NCBI GenBank assembly: GCA_040403495.1
Contig: JBBAKM010000009.1
Span: 1 to 64,000 of the forward strand
Direction: 5' to 3'
Length of the DNA: 64,000 bases
Source of the DNA: JABMMZ01 sp040403495
GTDB lineage: Bacteria; Bacteroidota; Bacteroidia; NS11-12g; UBA955
The notes under the pieces are model-generated. The model ran no database searches, had not been told where the DNA came from, and was given only the letters and a program-made list of their open reading frames with translations. Made by a program: the position numbers and the translations under genes. The first letter of the stretch is position 1, and each line of letters opens with the position of its first letter. Of the stretch, positions 8,793 through 17,581 are shown in pieces.

Positions 8793-8887
8793 AAAAACTA
8801 AAATAATTACTGAAACCTTTGGTATCAGTAGCTTTTAATAGACCCTACTCAGACAGATAATGTAACTGAGGGGGCGGTGCTTTGAAT

Positions 8888-9397
8888 ATGAAAAACAAAG
8901 AAAAATGGTATGTGATATACACTAAATCGAGACATGAAAAAAGGTTAGCCGATAAACTAACTGTAATGGGTAGCGAAGTGTATTTACCATTAGTAAAGTC
9001 AGTTTCATTAAGAAAAGATCGGAAACAGACTATAGAAAAACCTTTGTTTAATTCGTATGTGTTTGTAAAAGAATCAACAATCAACATAGATTCATTAAAA
9101 AGTTATGACAGTTTTGTATCCTATTTATTATTCAATGGAAGGCCTGCGATAGTTTACCAGTACGAAATTGACATCATTAAGTCCTTAGTTCAACATGGTT
9201 ATAGTGTAGAATTAACGGAAGTAGATGTTAAGCAATTATCAGAGGGTAATAAAGTAAGAGTAATAAGTGGCCCTTTAAAAGGGATGGAAGGCGAAGTTTA
9301 TCAGTTAATAAATCCTGAGTTTGTATATGTTCATTTTGAGAATTTACAAGGAAGCATGAAAATTAATATCTCGTATAAGCAATTGAAGTTGATTTGA
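8888..9397 (+). CDS. upxY: UpxY-family (NusG-like) transcription antiterminator
   Basis: A NusG paralogue of 169 residues from the ATG at 8888; an in-frame TTG lies two codons upstream. The NGN domain starts with KWYVIYTKSRHEKRLADKL, and a C-terminal KOW motif is seen in GNKVRVISGPLKGMEGEV. In Bacteroides, UpxY proteins bind RNA polymerase at the 5' region of their own capsule operon and prevent premature termination. Its position at the head of a roughly 54-kb same-strand glycan locus fits that role exactly. It is the best candidate for the locus-specific regulator. Confidence 0.9.
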   Translation: MKNKEKWYVIYTKSRHEKRLADKLTVMGSEVYLPLVKSVSLRKDRKQTIEKPLFNSYVFVKESTINIDSLKSYDSFVSYLLFNGRPAIVYQYEIDIIKSLVQHGYSVELTEVDVKQLSEGNKVRVISGPLKGMEGEVYQLINPEFVYVHFENLQGSMKINISYKQLKLI

Positions 9398-9439
9398 TAG
9401 ATTGTTTATTTGTTGAGTTGTTTATGTGTTTATTTGTTG

Positions 9440-9632
9440 AGTTTTTTAACGATTGTCACCCACTAGCTGAGTCTAGTCACGTGAGGGAGTTTATACTGAG
9501 CTAGTTTACCCTGAGCGGAGTCGAAGGGAAGTAAAGGGATATAAAGGATTTGTTTATTTGTTGAATTATCACTAAACGCCATACCCCTAAACGCATAAAC
9601 CCCTAAACGCATAAACATCAAACGCATAAACA
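9440..9632 (+). repeat. Composite spacer repeats before the four-helix-bundle gene
   Basis: The segment 9453-9533 (gattgtcacccactag..., then actgagctagtttaccctga) recurs with variations at 11075-11110 and at 59795-59843. From about 9571 to 9632 the motif ctaaacgcataaac is repeated roughly three times in tandem. No coding potential is seen. Confidence 0.65.
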
Positions 9633-9640
9633 ATTATATT

Positions 9641-10006
9641 ATGAAAGAATATTCTTTTGAAAAATTAGATGTTTGGAAGGAGTCAAGGGTTTTGACAAAA
9701 ATGATTTATGAATTATCAGCCCAATTCCCTTCAAAAGAAATATATGGATTAACGAGTCAAATTAGAAGGGCTGCAATTTCAGTTAGTTTAAATATTGCCG
9801 AAGGTTCAGCAAGACCAACAGTCAATGACCAAGCAAAATCGTATAAAGATGCATATGGAAGTTTAATGGAAGTGCTATCCGCCCTTATTATAGCTGCAGA
9901 CATTGAATACATGGATGAAAAAGAAATAAATGTTACTTATAGACCTGTAATAGCAAAAATAAGTAATCAATTAAATGCCCTCCGTAATTCTATTCAAAAC
10001 AAATAA
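9641..10006 (+). CDS. Four-helix-bundle protein (23S rRNA intervening-sequence family)
   Basis: A 121-residue, all-helical protein. It has the family core FEKLDVWKESRVLTKMIYEL, then FPSKEIYGLTSQIRRAAISVSLNIAEGSAR and a C-terminal pair of helices. The family was first described from ORFs inside spirochaete 23S rRNA intervening sequences and is common as a solitary gene in Bacteroidota spacers. The biochemical function is unknown. The gene is flanked by repeats on both sides and looks like an insertion between upxY and wzm rather than part of glycan synthesis. Confidence 0.85.
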   Translation: MKEYSFEKLDVWKESRVLTKMIYELSAQFPSKEIYGLTSQIRRAAISVSLNIAEGSARPTVNDQAKSYKDAYGSLMEVLSALIIAADIEYMDEKEINVTYRPVIAKISNQLNALRNSIQNK

Positions 10007-10109
10007 ATAACTCAAACCCCTCAAACCCCTAAACACCCTTCGAGAGCCTCAGTGTGACAACATCTAAACAACTAAACACATAAACAACTAAACACTTAAC
10101 CATCCCCCC

Positions 10110-10943
10110 ATGTACACAACCGAGATAAAACCCCAAAACAAATGGTACGACATAGACTTCAAGGCTATTTGGCAATACCGTGATTTGTTGATGCTTTTTG
10201 TGCGTAGAGATTTTGTGGCGGTTTATAAGCAAACAGTTTTAGGTCCTATTTGGTTCTTTATTCAACCTATACTTACCACCGTTACTTTTACCTTTATATT
10301 CGGCAATTTTGCCAAAATTTCAACGGATGGCATACCACCTTTGCTATTTTATCTTAGTGGTTTAACTTTTTGGAATTATTTTGCCAGTTGCCTTACAGCC
10401 ACAAGCAACACCTTTGTAAGTAATGCAGGCATGTTTGGTAAGGTATATTTTCCAAGATTAATAACGCCTTTATCGGTTGTTATTTCCAATCTAATTAAGT
10501 TTGGCATTCAGTTTATTTTATTTTTAGTTGTCTTTTTTTACTACTGGTGGACAGGTGCTATACAACCCAATTGGACAGTAGTTCTGTTGCCTATATTTGT
10601 AATTATGATGGCCGGTTTGGGCTTAGGTTTTGGTATTTTAATTAGTTCACTAACCACCAAGTACCGTGACTTTACATTCTTGGTTGGTTTTGGGGTTCAG
10701 TTGCTCATGTATGCATCACCTATCATTTATCCATTTAGTATTTTATCCGAGGACTTGCGTTTTTGGTTAAATGTATTGAACCCAATGAGTTCCATCATTG
10801 AAGCCATTAAATACGGTTTTTTGGGCGAGGGTGTTTTCAGTATAAGCAACTTGTCAATCAGTGCTACCTATATGTTTGTTTTACTCTTTGTGGGTATCGT
10901 AACCTTCCACAAGGTTGAAAAAAGTTTTATGGATACGGTTTAG
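10110..10943 (+). CDS. wzm: ABC-2 type polysaccharide export permease (Wzm)
   Basis: A 277-residue inner-membrane permease with about six membrane helices. The N-terminus WYDIDFKAIWQYRDLLMLFVRRDFVAVYKQTVLGPIWF is diagnostic of the TagG/Wzm/KpsM family. It should dimerise and pair with the Wzt ATPase at 25576-26844 to export undecaprenyl-linked glycan. The two halves are normally adjacent; here they are separated by 14.6 kb of modification and nonulosonic-acid genes. Repeats lie immediately on both sides. Confidence 0.9.
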   Translation: MYTTEIKPQNKWYDIDFKAIWQYRDLLMLFVRRDFVAVYKQTVLGPIWFFIQPILTTVTFTFIFGNFAKISTDGIPPLLFYLSGLTFWNYFASCLTATSNTFVSNAGMFGKVYFPRLITPLSVVISNLIKFGIQFILFLVVFFYYWWTGAIQPNWTVVLLPIFVIMMAGLGLGFGILISSLTTKYRDFTFLVGFGVQLLMYASPIIYPFSILSEDLRFWLNVLNPMSSIIEAIKYGFLGEGVFSISNLSISATYMFVLLFVGIVTFHKVEKSFMDTV

Positions 10944-11738
10944 GGATTTGATTGTTTATTTGTTGAGATGTTTAACGATTGTCACCATGAGGCTCTCGAA
11001 GGGTGTTGAAAGGGTTGAGATAGTTTAAAGGGTTTAGATAGTTTATATGTTTCAAACCGTTCAGCGTGATTATTTAACGATTGTCACCCACTAGGCTGAG
11101 CCTAGTCACGTGAAGGGGTGCTCTCGAAGGGTGTTTAAAGGATTTAGGGAACATTTAACTACTCCCGAGTCATTCGGGAGAACGCAGAGAAAGCACGGAG
11201 GTCACAGAGGGAGGTGGGAGAAGAGAACACAGAGATGATCTTCGAGCATTTTGGGAACATTTAACCACAGAGAGAAAAATAGAGTGTTGAATAGCGGACA
11301 CAAAGATGCTCTTCGAGCATGGAAATAACAAGAGAAAGTTTGGTGAGATGAAAACAGAGAGAATACAACAAGAACAAAAATACCTCCAGAGGAGGTAAAT
11401 AGTAATAGCCTCGGGTTTTAACCCGAGGTTATGTATAACACACACAATCTTTTTTGGCGACTTTTTTTGCTTTTCCTCTGCAAAAAAGATGACAAAAAAT
11501 CTTTTTTTTATGAGGTTTAACCACAGAAAAACAAAGTAAATTTAACCACTCCCGAGTCATTCGGGAGGTCACAGAAAGGATTGGGAGAATAGAACACAGA
11601 GATGCTCTACGAGCATGGGAGGATTAATTACATTAAAATAATTTAGTAAATCTATCATATAAATGCTTAATTTAATATAAGTTAAGACATTAAGATGCTT
11701 TTCAATTTTGTGGTAAAGAGTATTATATTACATTTCAA
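10944..11738 (+). repeat. 795-bp non-coding spacer filled with dispersed repeats
   Basis: No credible gene is seen. The spacer holds a gtttatttgttgag/gattgtcacc repeat, two copies of the interrupted palindrome ctcccgagtcattcgggag (11162-11180 and 11549-11567), three copies of a gatgctcttcgagcat-type hairpin (near 11235, 11305 and 11601), several cacagaga-rich stretches, and the inverted copy of the window-start repeat. This mixture suggests a recombination hot spot between wzm and the next cassette. Confidence 0.75.
11375..11506 (-). repeat. Dispersed ~130-bp repeat, copy 2 (inverted)
   Basis: Reverse complement of 3-132, including the same 20-bp interrupted palindrome. The two copies face each other across about 11.2 kb that contains hipBA, the GbsR cluster, the ABC exporter operon and the start of the glycan locus. 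Confidence 0.8.
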
Positions 11739-12827
11739 TTGAAACTCGTTAGTTTAAATATATTTTTCACACTTATAGGGATTTTCGTTCTGGAAATTAT
11801 ATTCGGAAATTGGTTTGAAGATGAATCATTACAAAAGTTAGGATTTATTAAAGATAAAGAATACAAAATAGATGTATCAAAACTTTATACTAGAAATGAA
11901 TTAATAAATTACACTAGAGATAAATATGGTTTAAGAGGAAATAGTATATTAAATCATCCAGAAAAAATAGATATACTAACTGTAGGTGGAAGTACAACTG
12001 ACCAACGGTATATTGATGACAATGAAATTTGGGAGACTGTTTTAGAAAGAGAATTAAATGAAAATAAATTAAATTATTGTGTTGCAAATGCAGGTATTGA
12101 TGGACAATCAACAATAGGTCATATTTACAATTTTAGTCTTTGGTTTAGTAATATTGTTAACCTAAAACCAAAGTATGTGTTCTACTTTATTGGAATAAAT
12201 GATGCTTTCAGATTTCAAGAATCTACAGGAAATGATGGACAAAATAGTTTACTTCAGGGGCCAGGGTCAGAGTTTTTTCCTAAAAGAATTATTCCTTTTC
12301 ACAAATCTGCTTTTTATAATATTTACAGAATTATAAAAGGAAACAGAGAATCAGATTTGCTTAAATTAAGACACCAAAAAAATGTTGATTTTAATAAAAT
12401 GGAATACACTCAAACACCTTTGCTAAATCCAATTTTCTATGAAAACTATAAAATAATCATGAATTCGTATATAAAGCGTGTTCAAAAATTAGATTCTTTA
12501 ACAAAATCTATTGGAGCTGTTCCAGTTTTTATATCTCAGGCAAGTAATCATTATTATCTAAAAGATTCAATTGTTAACGGAGTAAATACTATTTTTGAAA
12601 ACAATGATATTAAATTTAACGGTGTAGATGCTTATAACTTACTACAAATTGCTCACAATAGATTAAAAACCTATTGTGGTGATAGTATAATTTTTATAAA
12701 TACGTTTAACTACCATTATGAAAGATCAGATTTTTACGATTACGTTCACATGACACCATCTGGTTCTCAAAAATTAGGAAAAAATATTGCACATCAATTT
12801 CTTTTAAAAAAGAAAAAACAATTTTAA
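11739..12827 (+). CDS. SGNH/GDSL hydrolase-like protein
   Basis: A 362-residue protein with an N-terminal hydrophobic segment (LNIFFTLIGIFVLEIIF), probably a signal anchor. The SGNH domain has block I VGGSTTDQ with Ser near residue 84, block III FIGINDA, and a C-terminal block V DYVHMTPSGSQKLG with Asp and His near 333-337. Such proteins add or remove O-acyl groups on surface glycans. The start is TTG, since no ATG lies before the hydrophobic segment. It is followed after 4 bp by a carbamoyltransferase gene, which points to glycan decoration. Confidence 0.75.
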   Translation: MKLVSLNIFFTLIGIFVLEIIFGNWFEDESLQKLGFIKDKEYKIDVSKLYTRNELINYTRDKYGLRGNSILNHPEKIDILTVGGSTTDQRYIDDNEIWETVLERELNENKLNYCVANAGIDGQSTIGHIYNFSLWFSNIVNLKPKYVFYFIGINDAFRFQESTGNDGQNSLLQGPGSEFFPKRIIPFHKSAFYNIYRIIKGNRESDLLKLRHQKNVDFNKMEYTQTPLLNPIFYENYKIIMNSYIKRVQKLDSLTKSIGAVPVFISQASNHYYLKDSIVNGVNTIFENNDIKFNGVDAYNLLQIAHNRLKTYCGDSIIFINTFNYHYERSDFYDYVHMTPSGSQKLGKNIAHQFLLKKKKQF

Positions 12828-12831
12828 ATAA

Positions 12832-14697
12832 ATGAAAAAAATATTAGGAATATCAGCATTTTACCATGATTCTGCAGCCGCTTTAGTTGTGGATGGTAAA
12901 ATTATTGCTGCTGCTCAGGAAGAAAGATTTACTAGAGATAAACACACCCCTTCATTTCCAACGAATTCAATTAAATATTGTTTAGATGAAGCGGGACTTG
13001 ATATAAATGAATTAGATGCCATTGTTTTTTATGACAAACCTCTACTTAAATTTGAACGATTACTACAAACCTATTATTCTTTTGCTCCCAAAGGATTGTT
13101 ATCATTTTTGAAGGCAATTCCAGTTTGGTTAAATGAAAAAATGTTTTTGAAAAAACTCATTTATGATGGATTAAAAGAAGTAGGACATTACGATAAGAAA
13201 AAAGTTAAATTGTTATTTCCTGAACACCATTTGTCTCATGCTGCAAGTGCCTATTATCCAAGTAATTTTGAGGATGCTGCGATATTAACAATTGATGGTG
13301 TTGGAGAATGGTGTACTGCCTCAATAGCACATGCTAAAGGGACGGAAATTACTTTTTTAAAAGAACTTCATTTTCCTCATTCAGTTGGACTTTTGTATTC
13401 GGCATTTACATATTATCTAGGTTTTACTGTAAATTCAGGGGAATACAAGTTAATGGGCTTAGCGCCATACGGTAATGCAAATGATCTACAAACGTTAGAG
13501 TTTATAAAAATAATAAAAATTAATTTAGTAGAAATAAAAGAAGATGGTTCTATTTGGCTTAACCAAAAGTATTTCAATTATGCTACTGGACTTAGAATGG
13601 TTTATGACAATAAGTGGGAAGAATTATTTGGTTTTGGAAGAAGAAATGAAGAATCAGAGTTAGAACAAAAACATTGTAATTTAGCTATAGCAATACAAAT
13701 TGTAACAGAAGAAATAGTTTTGTTAATGGCAAACGAAGCAAAGCGATTAACTGGAAGTAAAAATATTTGTCTTGCAGGTGGAGTTGCATTAAACTGTGTT
13801 GCAAATGGAAAGTTGTTAAGAGAAAACATTTTTGAGAATGTCTATATACAGCCTGCTGCTGGCGACGCGGGTGGCGCATTAGGAGCAGCATTAGCAGTTA
13901 ATTATATCTATTTTAGTGAGAACCGAATTACAAATTCAACCTATGATCAAATGGAAGGTTCTTATCTTGGTCCCGATTATTCAGACAAAGAGATAGAATT
14001 AATGAAGAGAAAAGTAAAAGGCGTTGCCACCAAGCATAGTAATTTTATAGAATTAGCTAAAGAGGTTTCAAGTGTAATTGCCGATGGAAAAGTAGTTGGT
14101 TGGTTTCAAGGTAGAATGGAATTTGGCCCACGTGCACTAGGTAACAGAAGTATTTTAGGGGACGCTAGAAACCCTGAGATGCAAAAAAAATTAAATTTAA
14201 AAATAAAGTACAGAGAAGGGTTTAGACCGTTTGCACCTTCTGTGTTGGCAGAGGATGTGAATGAGTATTTTGATTTGAATACCGATTCTCCATACATGCT
14301 GATAGTTTCTCCTATTCTTGAAAAAAGAAGAAAAGAATTACCAGAAGATTATCATAAAATGGATTTATGGACCCGCTTATACCATTCAAGAAGTGATATT
14401 CAATCGGTGACCCATTTGGATTATTCTGCAAGAATTCAAACTGTTCACAAAGAAACCAATTATAGATATTGGGAACTTATCAATGCTTTTAAGCAACAAA
14501 CTGGTTATGGTTTGGTCGTTAACACAAGTTTTAATGTTAGAGGTGAACCAATTGTTTGCACACCTTATGATGCATACCGTTGTTTTATGAGTACAGATAT
14601 GGATTGTTTGGTGATTAATGACTATGTTTTTTATAAAACGAATCAACCTGATTGGGAAAATAAAGACAAGTGGATGGTAAAGTTTAAAATGGATTAA
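12832..14697 (+). CDS. NodU/CmcH-type O-carbamoyltransferase (SxtI-like)
   Basis: A 621-residue enzyme of the TobZ/NodU/SxtI family. The N-terminal ASKHA-fold domain begins ILGISAFYHDSAAALVVDGKI and includes HHLSHAASAYYPS and the GGVALNCVANGKLL motif. The YrdC-like C-terminal domain contains EFGPRALGNRSILGDAR and the closing VNTSFNVRGEPIVCTP. The reaction transfers a carbamoyl group from carbamoyl phosphate, through carbamoyladenylate, to a hydroxyl. It lies between two SGNH proteins and before DUF5989 and SxtJ genes, a combination also known from saxitoxin clusters and many glycan loci. Confidence 0.9.
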   Translation: MKKILGISAFYHDSAAALVVDGKIIAAAQEERFTRDKHTPSFPTNSIKYCLDEAGLDINELDAIVFYDKPLLKFERLLQTYYSFAPKGLLSFLKAIPVWLNEKMFLKKLIYDGLKEVGHYDKKKVKLLFPEHHLSHAASAYYPSNFEDAAILTIDGVGEWCTASIAHAKGTEITFLKELHFPHSVGLLYSAFTYYLGFTVNSGEYKLMGLAPYGNANDLQTLEFIKIIKINLVEIKEDGSIWLNQKYFNYATGLRMVYDNKWEELFGFGRRNEESELEQKHCNLAIAIQIVTEEIVLLMANEAKRLTGSKNICLAGGVALNCVANGKLLRENIFENVYIQPAAGDAGGALGAALAVNYIYFSENRITNSTYDQMEGSYLGPDYSDKEIELMKRKVKGVATKHSNFIELAKEVSSVIADGKVVGWFQGRMEFGPRALGNRSILGDARNPEMQKKLNLKIKYREGFRPFAPSVLAEDVNEYFDLNTDSPYMLIVSPILEKRRKELPEDYHKMDLWTRLYHSRSDIQSVTHLDYSARIQTVHKETNYRYWELINAFKQQTGYGLVVNTSFNVRGEPIVCTPYDAYRCFMSTDMDCLVINDYVFYKTNQPDWENKDKWMVKFKMD

Positions 14698-14699
14698 GT

Positions 14700-16007
14700 A
14701 TGTTAAAGAAAATAGTTAACACTTTAATTATTCTTTTATTTTGGGCCGCATTTTACTTTATAGTTGGCGCTCTTTTAAACCTTGTAATGCCTTCATTAAT
14801 AATATTCCTTTTTGGGATTGTTTTAACTTTGGTTTTTATTAGTTTGGTTTATAAAAAAAACTGGTACGTTAACAAATCGAAAACCAAATGGGGTAAACTA
14901 TTTTTATTTGCTTCATTTTTTGTCTTCTTTTTATTCACTACTTACCTTAAAAGTAACTACGATAGAAGTAAACAGCTATATGAATACATGACATCAAAAG
15001 GCGTTCGAGGATGGGAGGGTATTGCCCATGTAGCCGATCAAGAATTAGGATATAAACCTTTAGAGAATGCTAGGGCTTTTCATGTATTTCCAATTGGGAA
15101 TCCTATCCCCATGGCATATGATAAAGATGGATTTAGAGTGCCATTATCAGATACAAATAAAAACAATGTTCCTGGACAAGTGGACATACTTTTCTTAGGA
15201 TGTTCTTTTACATACGGCGATGCATGTTATGCCGACTCTACGTTTGCACATCTAACATCAAGAGTGCTTAATATGTCCTATATCAATGCAGGGGTTTGTG
15301 GCTATGGACTAGAACACATGTTTATTCGTTCTAAAATATTGATAAAAAAATATAGGCCCAAATATGTTGTTTTTCAATACAGTGATTGGTTGGTAAAAAG
15401 GGCACTAAGTTCATATGCACCAGTATACATTGGCAGATTGCCTACTCCTTATTTTAGTAATAGAAACGGGGAGATTAAATTGAATAAGCCATATTTTAAA
15501 ACACAAGTATTTGACATGGATAAAAAAGAAATTTCAAATAAGTATAAAAATCATTTAAGGTTTTACTTGAATGAAGGAATCTCATTTTTTATTTATGACG
15601 ATTTTAATGCCTCTAAATATTATATTCTGACAAAGTTAAAAAGGATTGATTGGCCAAATGCAGATAAAGAAGAATTAACAATATATGCATATACACAAAT
15701 GTTAAACGAAGCAGTTGACAATGGTGCTATTCCAATAGTTTTACATTTACAATCTGATATTAAAAATGTAGAATTAAGTGAAAATTTAGTCAAGTTCTTT
15801 TCTAACTACAATTACATAGACACAGAATTGAAACATAAAGAATATCTTATGAAAAACACGAATTATGACAGAAAAAGCGTGTTTACACATTGGGGTAAAG
15901 ATATAAATGGAGATTCGGTGAAGGTAGATTTACATCCTAATAATCTTTCACATAGGTTAATTTCAGAAACCTTAATTGAAAAAATTACAAATAAAATAAC
16001 AAAATAA
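14700..16007 (+). CDS. Membrane-anchored SGNH hydrolase-like protein
   Basis: A 435-residue protein. Its N-terminal ~85 residues contain three hydrophobic helices. The periplasmic SGNH domain has a serine block LFLGCSFTYGD (Ser169), an INAGVCGYG segment and a terminal VDLHPN block (Asp410, His412). It starts 2 bp after the carbamoyltransferase gene. Probable role: O-acyl transfer or removal on the exported glycan. The Asp-x-His spacing is shorter than the usual Asp-x-x-His, so catalysis is likely but unproven. Confidence 0.75.
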   Translation: MLKKIVNTLIILLFWAAFYFIVGALLNLVMPSLIIFLFGIVLTLVFISLVYKKNWYVNKSKTKWGKLFLFASFFVFFLFTTYLKSNYDRSKQLYEYMTSKGVRGWEGIAHVADQELGYKPLENARAFHVFPIGNPIPMAYDKDGFRVPLSDTNKNNVPGQVDILFLGCSFTYGDACYADSTFAHLTSRVLNMSYINAGVCGYGLEHMFIRSKILIKKYRPKYVVFQYSDWLVKRALSSYAPVYIGRLPTPYFSNRNGEIKLNKPYFKTQVFDMDKKEISNKYKNHLRFYLNEGISFFIYDDFNASKYYILTKLKRIDWPNADKEELTIYAYTQMLNEAVDNGAIPIVLHLQSDIKNVELSENLVKFFSNYNYIDTELKHKEYLMKNTNYDRKSVFTHWGKDINGDSVKVDLHPNNLSHRLISETLIEKITNKITK

Positions 16008-16011
16008 CATT

Positions 16012-16161
16012 ATGGACTTTTTAAAAGATCTTTGGTTGTTCATGAAACAACGAAAAAAATTCTGGCTATTACCTATCATTATAGTATTACTATTACTAGG
16101 TGTATTAATTGTTTTTGGAGGTAGTAGTGCTATAGCACCCTTTATTTACACATTGTTTTAA
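16012..16161 (+). CDS. DUF5989 small membrane protein (SxtK-like)
   Basis: A 49-residue protein that is easy to overlook because of its size. A charged amphipathic N-terminus (MDFLKDLWLFMKQRKKFW) is followed by one membrane helix and a conserved tail with SSAIAPFIYTLF. This matches the DUF5989 family, which accompanies NodU/SxtI carbamoyltransferases. The gene starts 4 bp after the SGNH gene, and its stop overlaps the next ATG (TAATG), so it is translationally coupled. The function is unknown; it may be a membrane tether or partner for the carbamoyltransferase. Confidence 0.8.
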   Translation: MDFLKDLWLFMKQRKKFWLLPIIIVLLLLGVLIVFGGSSAIAPFIYTLF

Positions 16162-16532
16162 TGATTACAGCAAATAAAAAAAATACAGATAAAACAATTC
16201 TTACAATTAGCGTAGGTTTTTTATTAATCTACCTGTTTAGTAATTGGAATTGGGCACTTGTGGTAACTCTTACTGTTGGCTTGATAGGAATACTTTCCAA
16301 TTATTTGAGTCAACAAATTGAATGGGTATGGCTGCAGATATCAAAAATACTAAGCTATATTGTTCCAAATATATTATTGAGTTCGGTTTTTTATTTAGTT
16401 TTGTTTCCCGTGGCAATTCTATCTAGAATTTTTGGAAAAAAAGACACATTGCAAATAAAAAGCGGAAAACCAACTTATTATATAGCTACTAATAAGAAAT
16501 TTGGAAAAGATGATTTCACCTATCCTTGGTAA
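16161..16532 (+). CDS. SxtJ-family membrane protein
   Basis: A 123-residue protein with three hydrophobic segments (about residues 15-27, 34-49 and 72-95) and a hydrophilic tail ending FGKDDFTYPW. The size, topology and position directly after DUF5989 and a carbamoyltransferase match the SxtJ family. SxtJ has no established biochemical role. The conserved carbamoyltransferase/DUF5989/SxtJ trio suggests a membrane-associated complex that carbamoylates a lipid-linked or nascent glycan, which is inference from co-occurrence. Confidence 0.75.
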   Translation: MITANKKNTDKTILTISVGFLLIYLFSNWNWALVVTLTVGLIGILSNYLSQQIEWVWLQISKILSYIVPNILLSSVFYLVLFPVAILSRIFGKKDTLQIKSGKPTYYIATNKKFGKDDFTYPW

Positions 16533-16577
16533 ATATAAAAACATTGACATAAATAATTAAAGGTAAAATTATTTAAC

Positions 16578-17576
16578 ATGAGTTTAATTAATAAAAAAAT
16601 ATTAGTAACAGGCGCAGATGGTTTTATTGGCAGTCATTTGGTTGAAAGATTGATAAAAGAGGGTTGCCATGTTAGGGCTTTTGTTTATTATAATTCTTTT
16701 AACTCTTGGGGTTGGTTAGATACATTGTCAGAAGAGCAACTTTCAAAAATTGAAATTTTTTCAGGAGATATAAGAGACCCTAATGGTGTTAGAACTGCCA
16801 TGAAAGGGATTGATGTTGTATTTCATTTGGCCGCTTTAATAGCCATTCCGTTTAGTTATCATTCACCTGATGCTTATATTGATACCAATGTAAAAGGAAC
16901 TTTGAATGTGATACAAGCGGCTAGAGATCTAGGAACTGAAAGAGTTTTAGTAACTTCAACGTCGGAAGTATATGGTACTGCACAGTTTGTTCCAATAACT
17001 GAGTTACATCCTAAACAACCTCAATCACCTTATTCTGCTTCCAAAATTGGTGCAGATTGTATTGCAGATTCGTTTTACAGAAGTTTTGATTTGCCTTTAA
17101 CTATTGTGAGACCCTTTAATACCTTTGGTCCTAGACAATCTGCAAGGGCTGTAATACCAACTATTATTACTCAATTATTGAACGGTAAAGAAGAAATAAA
17201 ACTAGGTGATATTACTCCAACAAGAGACTTATTGTATGTAAAAGACACTGTCAATGGTTTTATTGAAATTGCTTTAAGTAATCAATTAATTGGCCATGAA
17301 GTTAATATTGCTACACAGTCAGAAATTAGTGTAGGAGACTTGGCGCAATCTATCATTAATCAGATAAATCCAAAAGCTCACATCATTAGTGATGAAATAA
17401 GATTGAGACCAGAAAAAAGTGAAGTATTTCGTTTATTCGGCTCCAATGAAAAATTAGAAAACACAACTAACTGGAAACAAGAATATTCATTAGAACAAGG
17501 TTTAAAAGAAACTATCGATTGGTTTAAAATTGATTCTAATTTGAGTAAATACAAATCAAATATTTATAATATCTAA
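16578..17576 (+). CDS. legB: LegB-like NAD-dependent nucleotide-sugar 4,6-dehydratase
   Basis: A 332-residue extended SDR. The Rossmann motif GADGFIGSHL is near residue 13, the active site is STSEVYGT, and YSASK is near residues 152-156. The IAIPFSYHSPDAYIDTN and RPFNTFGPRQSARAVIPTII stretches are highly characteristic of LegB, which converts GDP- or UDP-GlcNAc to the 4-keto-6-deoxy sugar in legionaminic-acid synthesis. It is the first gene of a run in which LegC, LegH and LegI follow in order. It is separated from SxtJ by only 45 bp. Confidence 0.9.
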   Translation: MSLINKKILVTGADGFIGSHLVERLIKEGCHVRAFVYYNSFNSWGWLDTLSEEQLSKIEIFSGDIRDPNGVRTAMKGIDVVFHLAALIAIPFSYHSPDAYIDTNVKGTLNVIQAARDLGTERVLVTSTSEVYGTAQFVPITELHPKQPQSPYSASKIGADCIADSFYRSFDLPLTIVRPFNTFGPRQSARAVIPTIITQLLNGKEEIKLGDITPTRDLLYVKDTVNGFIEIALSNQLIGHEVNIATQSEISVGDLAQSIINQINPKAHIISDEIRLRPEKSEVFRLFGSNEKLENTTNWKQEYSLEQGLKETIDWFKIDSNLSKYKSNIYNI

Positions 17577-17581
17577 AGATT

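Noticed and set aside
12832..16532. Saxitoxin-type toxin cluster
   Set aside because: Only carbamoyltransferase, DUF5989 and SxtJ relatives are present. The polyketide-like and amidino-transfer genes of sxt clusters are absent, and the context is a glycan locus.
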